DNA of 8,225 nucleotides, taken from the NCBI GenBank assembly GCA_021778875.1, contig JAJYBT010000070.1:1-8225 (forward strand). Reading direction: 5' to 3'. This DNA is from Acidobacteriota bacterium. GTDB taxonomy: Bacteria; Acidobacteriota; Terriglobia; Terriglobales; Acidobacteriaceae. The position numbers and the translations under genes are program-made. The notes beneath the pieces are model-generated. The model was not told the origin of the DNA, did no database searches, and saw only the letters and a program-made list of their open reading frames with translations. Each line of letters begins with the position of its first letter. Position 1 is the stretch's first letter. Shown here piece by piece: positions 1 through 6,512 of this stretch.

Positions 1-819
1 AACACGCTGACCACCGTTCACCGCGCCAACGCGAGGTTTCCGTTGGAGGTTTACCGCTTTCTCAAGGCCAACGGCAGCGGCTACATGCAGTTCATCCCGA
101 TTGTTGAGCGCATATCGCAGCAGGCCACGGCAGACGGGCTGGTCCTTGTCTCGCCGGCGTTTCATGATGCGGCCACGGTGACGCCATGGTCGGTTGAGCC
201 GGATCAGTTTGGGCAATTTCTGTGCGCCATTTTTGATGACTGGGTGCGACACGATGTGGGGAAGAGCTTCGTGCAACTGTTCGATGTGTGCCTGGAAATA
301 TGGTCGGGATTCGAGGCGAGCCTTTGCGTGTTTCGGCCAACCTGCGGCGCGGCTCTCGCCATTGAGCATTCCGGCGATTTGTACTCATGCGACCATTTTG
401 TATATCCGGAAAATCGGCTCGGGAACATCATGCAGTCACCGCTGGAGTCGCTGGTGGAGTCAGAGCAGCAGCACCGCTTTGGAAAGGCCAAGGAGTCCAC
501 GCTGCCGAAGTATTGCCGCGAATGTGATGTGCGCTTCGCATGTAATGGCGAGTGCCCGAAGCACCGGTTTGCGACCACACCGGACGGGGAGCCGGGGTTG
601 AATTTCCTGTGCGCGGCATACAAGCGGTTTTTTCATCACGTCGATCCTTATATGCGATTCATGGCGGCAGAACTTGCTTCGGCAAGGCCCCCTGCCAACG
701 TGATGAAGTGGATTGCCACGGGAATTGGCAGCAACATGACGCAAAAGACTCGCCGTAATGAGCCTTGTCCCTGCGGCAGCGGCAGGAAGTTCAAGCATTG
801 CTGCGGCGCTTCCGCATAG
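1..819 (+). CDS. Anaerobic sulfatase-maturating enzyme (radical SAM/SPASM), C-terminal part, with SEC-C tail; 5' end outside window
   Basis: The reading frame is open from base 1, so the gene begins upstream; 272 residues are visible. The enzyme oxidises an active-site Cys or Ser of type I sulfatases to formylglycine in the cytoplasm, using S-adenosylmethionine and iron-sulfur clusters. The radical SAM CxxxCxxC motif lies outside the window. The visible part starts with the end of the barrel (LEVYRFLK, QFIPIVER). A complete SPASM set for two auxiliary 4Fe-4S clusters follows: C109, C115, C130, C172, C175, C181, C185 and C204 (window numbering), with spacing that matches the characterised Clostridium perfringens enzyme. 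D131, directly after C130, corresponds to its proposed catalytic base. The last 20 or so residues hold an unusual extra: a SEC-C zinc motif with C256, C258, C267 and C268. It is followed 63 bases later by the fucosidase gene, probably in one operon. Family assignment is secure; the target sulfatase is not in the window. Confidence 0.93.
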   Translation, partial: NTLTTVHRANARFPLEVYRFLKANGSGYMQFIPIVERISQQATADGLVLVSPAFHDAATVTPWSVEPDQFGQFLCAIFDDWVRHDVGKSFVQLFDVCLEIWSGFEASLCVFRPTCGAALAIEHSGDLYSCDHFVYPENRLGNIMQSPLESLVESEQQHRFGKAKESTLPKYCRECDVRFACNGECPKHRFATTPDGEPGLNFLCAAYKRFFHHVDPYMRFMAAELASARPPANVMKWIATGIGSNMTQKTRRNEPCPCGSGRKFKHCCGASA

Positions 820-882
820 GAGGCATTTCGTGCTGAAAATATTGCCGGGTGCGCGCAACTTGACATCTGTTATGTTGTTGCG

Positions 883-2487
883 ATGAGCAGAACCACATTT
901 CATCGCGGTGCGCTCCTTGCGGTTGTCGCGGCTGCTCTTTTTTGTATGCTTCCGGCCACTGCGCACGCTCAGCAGGCTGTTCAGCGGCAACTGGAGCGCG
1001 TGGCGAAGGGCGACGTGAGCGGGCCATTTGCGCCGAGCTGGGACTCGCTGGGAGCCTATCGCGTGCCGCAGTGGTTTCGCGATGCAAAGTTTGGCATCTT
1101 CATCCATTGGGGCGTGTACTCGGTCCCGGCGTTCGGAAGCGAATGGTACTCGCGCAACATGTATCAGCGGGACAATCCCGCCTTCAAGCATCATGTTGAT
1201 ACATACGGCCCGCAATCGAAGTTTGGGTACAAGGACTTTATTCCGATGTTTCGCGGCGAGCATTTCGACGCCGATGCATGGGTGGATCTGTTTGCGCGTG
1301 CCGGGGCGCGCTACATTGTGCCGGTGGCGGAGCACTGTGATGGTTTCGCCATGTACGACTCCGGGATTAGCACATGGAATGCTGCGCGAATGGGACCGCG
1401 ACGCGACATTGTCGGCGCGCTGGAAGCGGCCACGCGCAAACGCGGGTTGCACTTTGGAGCATCGTCGCACAGGGCAGAGCACTGGTGGTGGTATGACGGC
1501 GGCATGAAGTTTGACTCCGACGTACAGGATGCGCGCAACGCAGGTCTTTACGGGCCTGCGCGCCCCATGGCGTTGCCCGGCGCGAACGAGGCCAAGGAGC
1601 CGGATCCGAACCATCTGGAGCAATGGCTTGCGCCGGACGCCGCCTTTATGGACGACTGGCTGGCACGCAGCTCAGAGATTGTCGATAAATATCATCCTGA
1701 CTTGATGTACTTTGACTGGTGGATTGGGCAGCCCGCATTTCAGCCTTATCTGAAACGCTTTGCGGCCTACTATTACAACGCGGCTGCGCAGCGGGGACAG
1801 GGCGTTGTGTTGACCTACAAGGATTATGACTTTCCTGAGAGCGCAGCCGTTCTGGACATTGAACGCGGCAAGCTGGATGCAACGCGACTGCTGCCCTGGC
1901 AGACGGATACGTCAGTCAGCGTTCATTCCTGGGGATATGTTGACCATGATGAATACCGCGATGCCAAATCGTTGATCGATGAACTGGTGGATGTTGTGAG
2001 CAAGAACGGCAACCTGCTGCTTAACGTTGGACCGAAGGCTGACGGAACGATTCCCGCGCAGGCGCGCGCCGTGCTGCTGCAGATGGGCTCGTGGCTCCAA
2101 ACCAACGGCGAGGCGATTTATGATTCGCGACCATGGCTGCTCTTTGGCGAAGGGCCCACGCGCGTGACCAGCTCCGCGCTTAATACTGACCGGCAGCAGT
2201 TCACGGCCGAGGATGTTCGCTACACAACGCACAACGGCGCACTTTACGCCATCGCACTCGGCTGGCCGACAAGCGGCGAATTGCAACTGCGTACGCTGTG
2301 GCAAGGCACGCCGTACCTGGCAGGGCCTGTGTGCTCTGTCCAATTGCTCGGATCAAGCAGCCAGCTTAGCTTTGAGCAGCGCAAGGACGGGCTTCACGTC
2401 CGGCTGCCGCAGGCCAGGCCTGATGAGCCGGCTTTCACATTCCGCATTCTGTCAGCGGGCGGCAGAGGAGGCGCTTGCGGGTATTAG
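883..2487 (+). CDS. Secreted alpha-L-fucosidase, glycoside hydrolase family 29
   Basis: A 534-residue retaining exo-glycosidase that should release terminal L-fucose outside the cytoplasm. The ATG at 883 is chosen because it gives a clean Sec signal peptide: hydrophobic core at about residues 10-24 and cleavage after A27-H28-A29. No strong ribosome binding site precedes it. The (beta/alpha)8 domain spans about residues 50-410. It shows WFRDAKFGIFIHWGVYS (H75, W76), EHCDGFAMYDS (H151), SSHRAEHWWW (194-203), YFDWWIG with the likely nucleophile D278, and SKNGNLLLNVGPKADG. A C-terminal beta-sandwich follows (about 420-534) with the DVRYTTHNGALYAIALGWP segment typical of bacterial members. Two departures from textbook GH29 are visible: the usual tandem His (HHDGF) is H-C-D-G-F, and the usual YYS-type strand is replaced by SSHRAEHWWW, so linkage preference may differ. 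The acid/base Glu could not be assigned by eye. Neighbours are the sulfatase maturase upstream and the rhamnosidase 69 bases downstream. Family is near certain, exact substrate unknown. Confidence 0.94.
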   Translation: MSRTTFHRGALLAVVAAALFCMLPATAHAQQAVQRQLERVAKGDVSGPFAPSWDSLGAYRVPQWFRDAKFGIFIHWGVYSVPAFGSEWYSRNMYQRDNPAFKHHVDTYGPQSKFGYKDFIPMFRGEHFDADAWVDLFARAGARYIVPVAEHCDGFAMYDSGISTWNAARMGPRRDIVGALEAATRKRGLHFGASSHRAEHWWWYDGGMKFDSDVQDARNAGLYGPARPMALPGANEAKEPDPNHLEQWLAPDAAFMDDWLARSSEIVDKYHPDLMYFDWWIGQPAFQPYLKRFAAYYYNAAAQRGQGVVLTYKDYDFPESAAVLDIERGKLDATRLLPWQTDTSVSVHSWGYVDHDEYRDAKSLIDELVDVVSKNGNLLLNVGPKADGTIPAQARAVLLQMGSWLQTNGEAIYDSRPWLLFGEGPTRVTSSALNTDRQQFTAEDVRYTTHNGALYAIALGWPTSGELQLRTLWQGTPYLAGPVCSVQLLGSSSQLSFEQRKDGLHVRLPQARPDEPAFTFRILSAGGRGGACGY

Positions 2488-2556
2488 TATCCGCCGTGCT
2501 TTTTGTTGTTTTGGCCTGCGGTTCCTCAGGGCCCTGGCGCGCGGTGTTGAGTTGAT

Positions 2557-5415
2557 ATGGTAGCTTTTTTCATTATGTTCGAATCGTCCGTCATTCCTGC
2601 TTCCCGGCACGCGTCGCGGAAGCGTACCGCATCTTTAATCCGCATTCAGCGATTTATTTCCCGGTTCGTGACCGCATTTGCGTTTGCGTGCCTGGTTTTG
2701 CAATCTGGCGCAGAATCGTATCGCGCAACGGCGGCGGCCGGAACCATCCAGCCTTTGGCGCTGCGCTGCGATTGGCGTGAACAGCCGCTGGGCGTGCAGA
2801 CAGCAACTCCGGTGCTGAGCTGGATTCCATTCGCGGCTCATCCGGGGCTGCGCGGCCTGCATCAGACGGCCTATCTCGTGCTTGTGTCGTCGGCCCGTGC
2901 CAGTCTGGAGCGCGCGCGAGGCGATGTGTGGGATAGCGGCAAGGTGGATGGCGCAGATGTCACGCGCGTGCGTTATGCCGGGCCAGGGCTGCGATCGCAC
3001 ACGGTCTACTGGTGGAAAACGCAGTTGTGGGATGCGCAGGGCAGGCCATCGCGCTGGAGCGAGGCCGCTTCGTTTACAACGGGACTCTTGCATGCACAGG
3101 ACTGGACCGCGCGCTGGATCACCGCAGGCGCGGATGTGCTTGGCGCGGATCCGCAGCATTCGGCCGCGGCACTGCCCATCTTTCATCACACATTCAAGCT
3201 GAGGGGGAAAGTGGCGCGAGCGGTGATGTTTGTCTCCGGTCTGGGCCAGTATGAGGTGTCTCTCAACGGGAGACCTGTCACCACGAGCGTGCTGAATCCG
3301 GGCTGGACGGACTACCGCAAGACGGTGCTGTACAACACCTACGATGTCACCGGCGCAGTGCGTGCCGGCGAGAATGCGGTCGGAGTTCTGATGGGCAACG
3401 GAATGTACAACGTGCCCCAGACGCCGGGCCGGTATCTGAAGTTTACGGGAAGCTTCGGCCCGCCGAAGCTGATTCTGCAGATGCAGGTGAGCTATGCGGA
3501 TGGCCGGGAAGAGACGGTGGTCAGCGACGCCTCGTGGAAGGTGGCAAAGAGCCCTGTCGTGTTCTCCTCCACATACGGAGGCGAAGACTTTGACGCGCGC
3601 ATCGCTCCAGGCTGGACGCAGGCAGGATTTGCAGACAGCACATGGGCGAATGCAACCGTCACAGACGGCCCGGGCGGAACGCTGGAAGCGCAGCGGATTC
3701 CGTTCATCGCCGAAACGCGCGTTTTCCATCCGATCAAGATCGCTACGCCGAAGCCGGGTATTACGGTGTACGACCTCGGGCAGAATTTTTCAGGATGGCC
3801 GCGGATTACAGTTGAAGGGCCGGCGGGGAGCAGCGTGAAGCTCATCCCGGGCGAGCTGCTTGATGACGCGGGCCTGGTGAGTCAGCGTACCTTCCACGGT
3901 CCGGTGTGGTTCACCTACACTCTTGCCGGGCGGGGAGTCGAGCGCTGGCATCCGCGCTTCACATACTCCGGGTTTCGCTATGTTCAGGTGGAGACTGTGC
4001 CGGCGAAGGGCACGCACGACGAACCGCGCGTTGTGGAGCTGACGGGCGCGTTCGTGCATTCATCAGCGCAGGAGGCGGGAACATTCTCGACGGACAACAG
4101 TCTCTTCAGCAGGATTCACACCTTGATTGATATGGCGATCGAGAGCAACATGCAGAGCGTGCTCACCGATTGTCCGCATCGCGAAAAGCTGGGATGGCTT
4201 GAGCAGACGCACCTGATGGGCGACGGATTGTTCTACGGCTTCAATGTGCACACGCGGTACGAAAAGATGTCCAGTGACATGGCCGATTCGCAGTTAGCCA
4301 ATGGCCTGGTGCCTGAAATTGCGCCGGAGTATACGGTATTTACCGGCGGGTTTCGTGATTCGCCGGAGTGGGGCAGCGCGGTAATTCTGAGCCCGTGGAC
4401 GGATTACCGCTTCACCGGCGACCTGAACCTGCTGGCTACTCACTACGACCAGATGCAGCGTTACGTGGATTACCTGAGCAGCAAGGCGTCGGACCATATC
4501 CTCAGTCATGGGCTTGGCGACTGGTATGACATGGGGCCCAAGCCACCGGGATACGCGCAACTGACGGGCATGAAGGTGACCGCGACTGCCGTCTACTACC
4601 AGGACCTGACTGTGCTGGCGAAGATCGCCGGGCTGCTGGGTCGCGCGGACGATGCGGCGCGTTATATCGCTCTGGCCAAAGAGGTGAAGGCCAGCTACAA
4701 CCGCGAGCTGTTTCATCCTGAGAGCAATACCTATGACACCGGCAGCCAGACCGCCGAGGCGATTTCGCTGGCTGTGGGGCTGGTTCCCGATGACCGGCGG
4801 CAGGCCGTGATGGACAGCCTGGTGGCCGATGTGCGCGCGCACAACAATCATCTGACCGCTGGCGATGTGGGCTTTCACTATGTCATCGAGGCGCTGCTCG
4901 CAGGCGGGCGGTCCGATGTCATCAATGACATGGTGTCGCGCACCGACGCGCCGAGCTATGGATACCAGCTTAAGATGGGCGCAACGTCGCTGACCGAGGC
5001 GTGGAATGCAAATCCGACCAGTTCGCAGAACCACTTTATGCTGGGTCATGCTGAAGAGTGGTTCTATCGCGGGCTGGCAGGGTTGGACTTTGACTTATCA
5101 CGGCCAGCAGGAGAACAGATCATTTTAAGGCCGCAGATGGTGAGCGGCACGGGATCTGCCGGCGCCGTGTACGACTCCGCGGTAGGGCGTGTCGCAGTCG
5201 CATGGAAAAACACGCAGGGCCGCACGGAGATCGATGCAACGGTGCCTGTGGGCCGGAGCGCACTGGTCTATGTGCCGGGTGCGAGTCCTGACGGGATTGT
5301 CGAGTCAGGAAGGCCGGCGAAAAAAGCCACGGGAGTAACCTGGGTGCGCAGCGAAGCAGGCGAGCAGGTCTTCCGCGTGGAGTCGGGTGAGTATCACTTT
5401 GCTGCTTCCCGCTGA
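2557..5415 (+). CDS. Secreted alpha-L-rhamnosidase, glycoside hydrolase family 78
   Basis: A 952-residue inverting enzyme that removes terminal alpha-L-rhamnose from polysaccharides or glycosides. Domain order is as usual for the family: signal region; N-terminal Ig-like domain (about 66-177, starting at LALRCDWREQPLGV); beta-sandwich Bac_rhamnosid_N (about 185-350, with VSGLGQYEVSLNGRPV and LNPGWTDYRKTVLYNTYD); a second beta domain (about 395-480, VYDLGQNFSGW); catalytic (alpha/alpha)6 barrel (about 508-841); C-terminal beta domain (842 to about 930). In the barrel, DCPHREKLGWLEQ (538-550) carries the likely general acid E543, and GATSLTEAW carries the probable base E814. The hydrophobic signal core (about 37-49) sits behind an unusually long, Arg-rich N-region, with possible cleavage after A52. 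The start is uncertain: ATG 2557 has a weak GAG-type site, ATG 2575 is the alternative, and an in-frame stop at 2548 rules out anything further upstream. Last gene of the plus-strand run. The family is certain; rhamnose on pectin, ulvan or plant glycosides cannot be told apart. Confidence 0.95.
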   Translation: MVAFFIMFESSVIPASRHASRKRTASLIRIQRFISRFVTAFAFACLVLQSGAESYRATAAAGTIQPLALRCDWREQPLGVQTATPVLSWIPFAAHPGLRGLHQTAYLVLVSSARASLERARGDVWDSGKVDGADVTRVRYAGPGLRSHTVYWWKTQLWDAQGRPSRWSEAASFTTGLLHAQDWTARWITAGADVLGADPQHSAAALPIFHHTFKLRGKVARAVMFVSGLGQYEVSLNGRPVTTSVLNPGWTDYRKTVLYNTYDVTGAVRAGENAVGVLMGNGMYNVPQTPGRYLKFTGSFGPPKLILQMQVSYADGREETVVSDASWKVAKSPVVFSSTYGGEDFDARIAPGWTQAGFADSTWANATVTDGPGGTLEAQRIPFIAETRVFHPIKIATPKPGITVYDLGQNFSGWPRITVEGPAGSSVKLIPGELLDDAGLVSQRTFHGPVWFTYTLAGRGVERWHPRFTYSGFRYVQVETVPAKGTHDEPRVVELTGAFVHSSAQEAGTFSTDNSLFSRIHTLIDMAIESNMQSVLTDCPHREKLGWLEQTHLMGDGLFYGFNVHTRYEKMSSDMADSQLANGLVPEIAPEYTVFTGGFRDSPEWGSAVILSPWTDYRFTGDLNLLATHYDQMQRYVDYLSSKASDHILSHGLGDWYDMGPKPPGYAQLTGMKVTATAVYYQDLTVLAKIAGLLGRADDAARYIALAKEVKASYNRELFHPESNTYDTGSQTAEAISLAVGLVPDDRRQAVMDSLVADVRAHNNHLTAGDVGFHYVIEALLAGGRSDVINDMVSRTDAPSYGYQLKMGATSLTEAWNANPTSSQNHFMLGHAEEWFYRGLAGLDFDLSRPAGEQIILRPQMVSGTGSAGAVYDSAVGRVAVAWKNTQGRTEIDATVPVGRSALVYVPGASPDGIVESGRPAKKATGVTWVRSEAGEQVFRVESGEYHFAASR

Positions 5416-5440
5416 GATGCTGCGGCCTTTCACGCGGGTG
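5416..5440. other. Convergent gene junction, 25 bases
   Basis: The rhamnosidase stop codon (plus strand) and the dehydrogenase stop codon (minus strand) face each other with only 25 bases between them. No hairpin with a T-run is visible here for either direction, so transcripts probably run into the opposing gene or end by Rho. Confidence 0.8.
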
Positions 5441-6472
5441 TCAGGAGCCGGATGAGAACTCGACCATGATTTTGCGCATGGATGCGGGGTTGGCGCTCCA
5501 TCGCTGAAGAGCCTCGCCTGCTTCTTCAATGGGGATGACGAGGCTGATGGCGTCTTCGACGGGGAAGCGTCCGCTCTGGAGCATGGCGATGACCTCGTCG
5601 AAGTCCACGGCCGTGGCATTGCGTGAGCCGAGGATGTCGAGTTCCTTCTGCACAAAGAGCTTTGTCTCATACGACACGGGCTCTTTCGCATACCCGATGT
5701 AAACGACGCGGCCCGCGAAGGCGACAGCTTCAACGGCCATGCGGAAAGTCGCCGGAGTGCCGACGGCTTCAATGACGACATCGGGACCGTCTCCCGCGGT
5801 GAGTTCACGAAGGGTTTCAGCGGCGGACTCGCTGCGCGCGTCGAGCAGATGTTGTGCCCCGGTGCGCTGTGCCAACTGAAGCTTGGCTTCGTCCATGTCC
5901 ATCGCGAGCACGCGCGCTCCGCGAAAGGCTGCGCCGGCCACGGCACCCAGGCCCACCATGCCGCATCCGACAACCAGGACCGTGTCGTCTGCGGCGATGC
6001 GCCCGCGCGTGACGGCATGGTTGCCGACGGTGAGCGGCTCAACCATGGCGAGCGTTCGCAGGGGCATGCCGGGCGCTTTCTTGAGCTTGGTCCACGGCGC
6101 AACAAGGAATTCAGTGAGTGCGCCGTCGCGCTGCACGCCGAGGGTCTGGTTGTTCTTGCACGCATTGTTGCGCCCGCGCCGGCATGCCGCGCATGCTCCG
6201 CAACTGAAGTAGGGCAGCATGGTCACGGCTGCGCCAGGCTGGAACTCTTCGGGAACGTCGCTGCCTGCCTCAGCAACTATCGCGGCAATTTCGTGGCCGG
6301 GAATGCGGGGATAGGTCACCAGCGGATTGCGCCCGCTGAAGGTGCTCAGGTCCGATCCGCACATGCCAACGACGCGGATCTTCAGCAGCACCTCGTTCGG
6401 GCCGGGACTGGGAGGCATGGACACATCAGTGACTCTGAATTTTCCCGGAGCATCCAACACAAATGCCTTCAT
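5441..6472 (-). CDS. Zinc-dependent medium-chain dehydrogenase (sugar/polyol/sugar-acid type)
   Basis: A 343-residue cytoplasmic NAD(P)-dependent dehydrogenase of the MDR superfamily, in the sorbitol/threonine/RspB-like branch. The ATG at 6472 is chosen because the protein then begins MKAFVLDAPGKFRV as in the family and has a good AGGGGGA site six bases upstream; the longer frame to 6673 would run 161 bases into the preceding gene. Catalytic zinc ligands are C38 (GMCGSD), H60 and E61 (PGHE), and E145 in VEPLTVG is a likely fourth. Four cysteines, C91, C94, C97 and C105, form the structural zinc site. The Rossmann motif VVGCGMVGLGAV covers 167-178, and D192 or D194 at the end of the second strand suggests NAD rather than NADP. 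It lies 40 bases after the propeller glycosidase, almost certainly in the same transcript. Oxidation of a released fucose, rhamnose or derived aldonate is possible, but this is inference; substrate specificity cannot be read from the sequence. Confidence 0.9.
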   Translation of the reverse strand: MKAFVLDAPGKFRVTDVSMPPSPGPNEVLLKIRVVGMCGSDLSTFSGRNPLVTYPRIPGHEIAAIVAEAGSDVPEEFQPGAAVTMLPYFSCGACAACRRGRNNACKNNQTLGVQRDGALTEFLVAPWTKLKKAPGMPLRTLAMVEPLTVGNHAVTRGRIAADDTVLVVGCGMVGLGAVAGAAFRGARVLAMDMDEAKLQLAQRTGAQHLLDARSESAAETLRELTAGDGPDVVIEAVGTPATFRMAVEAVAFAGRVVYIGYAKEPVSYETKLFVQKELDILGSRNATAVDFDEVIAMLQSGRFPVEDAISLVIPIEEAGEALQRWSANPASMRKIMVEFSSGS

Positions 6473-6478
6473 CGATCG

Positions 6479-6485
6479 TCCCCCT
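6479..6485 (-). promoter_or_regulatory. Ribosome binding site of the dehydrogenase gene
   Basis: On the minus strand the sequence reads AGGGGGA, followed by six bases (CGATCG) and then the ATG at 6472. This is among the clearest Shine-Dalgarno-like sites in the window and decides the start of the gene. Confidence 0.6.
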
Positions 6486-6512
6486 GTTCCCCAGGTTTCA
6501 TTGTCGCCGATT

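Noticed and set aside
860..876. TTGACA followed by TATGTT just before the fucosidase start, as a possible promoter
   Set aside because: The spacing between the two boxes is only five bases, and a 17-base spacer would put the -10 box on the start codon. No consistent sigma-70 promoter is formed.
460..1623. Long minus-strand open frame (387 codons) across the maturase and fucosidase genes
   Set aside because: It lies opposite two clearly real genes, its translation is Arg/His-rich and low in recognisable motifs, and it spans their intergenic gap. It is an antisense shadow typical of GC-rich DNA.
2513..2533. Imperfect hairpin GGCCTG/CAGGGCC between the fucosidase and rhamnosidase genes
   Set aside because: The stem is short with a bulge, and the T-rich stretch lies before it on the plus strand, not after. 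It does not make a terminator for either direction.
2689..2691. Cys45 of the rhamnosidase as a lipoprotein attachment site
   Set aside because: The preceding residues A-F-A do not fit a lipobox (no Leu or similar at -3), and the hydrophobic stretch continues after the Cys.
2635..3729. Minus-strand open frame of 364 codons opposite the rhamnosidase gene
   Set aside because: Fully antisense to conserved GH78 domains, with no domain or signal of its own.
5305..6165. Minus-strand open frame in another phase across the dehydrogenase gene
   Set aside because: Ser/Pro/Arg-rich out-of-phase translation of the dehydrogenase, with no family motif; the in-phase frame has full MDR motifs.
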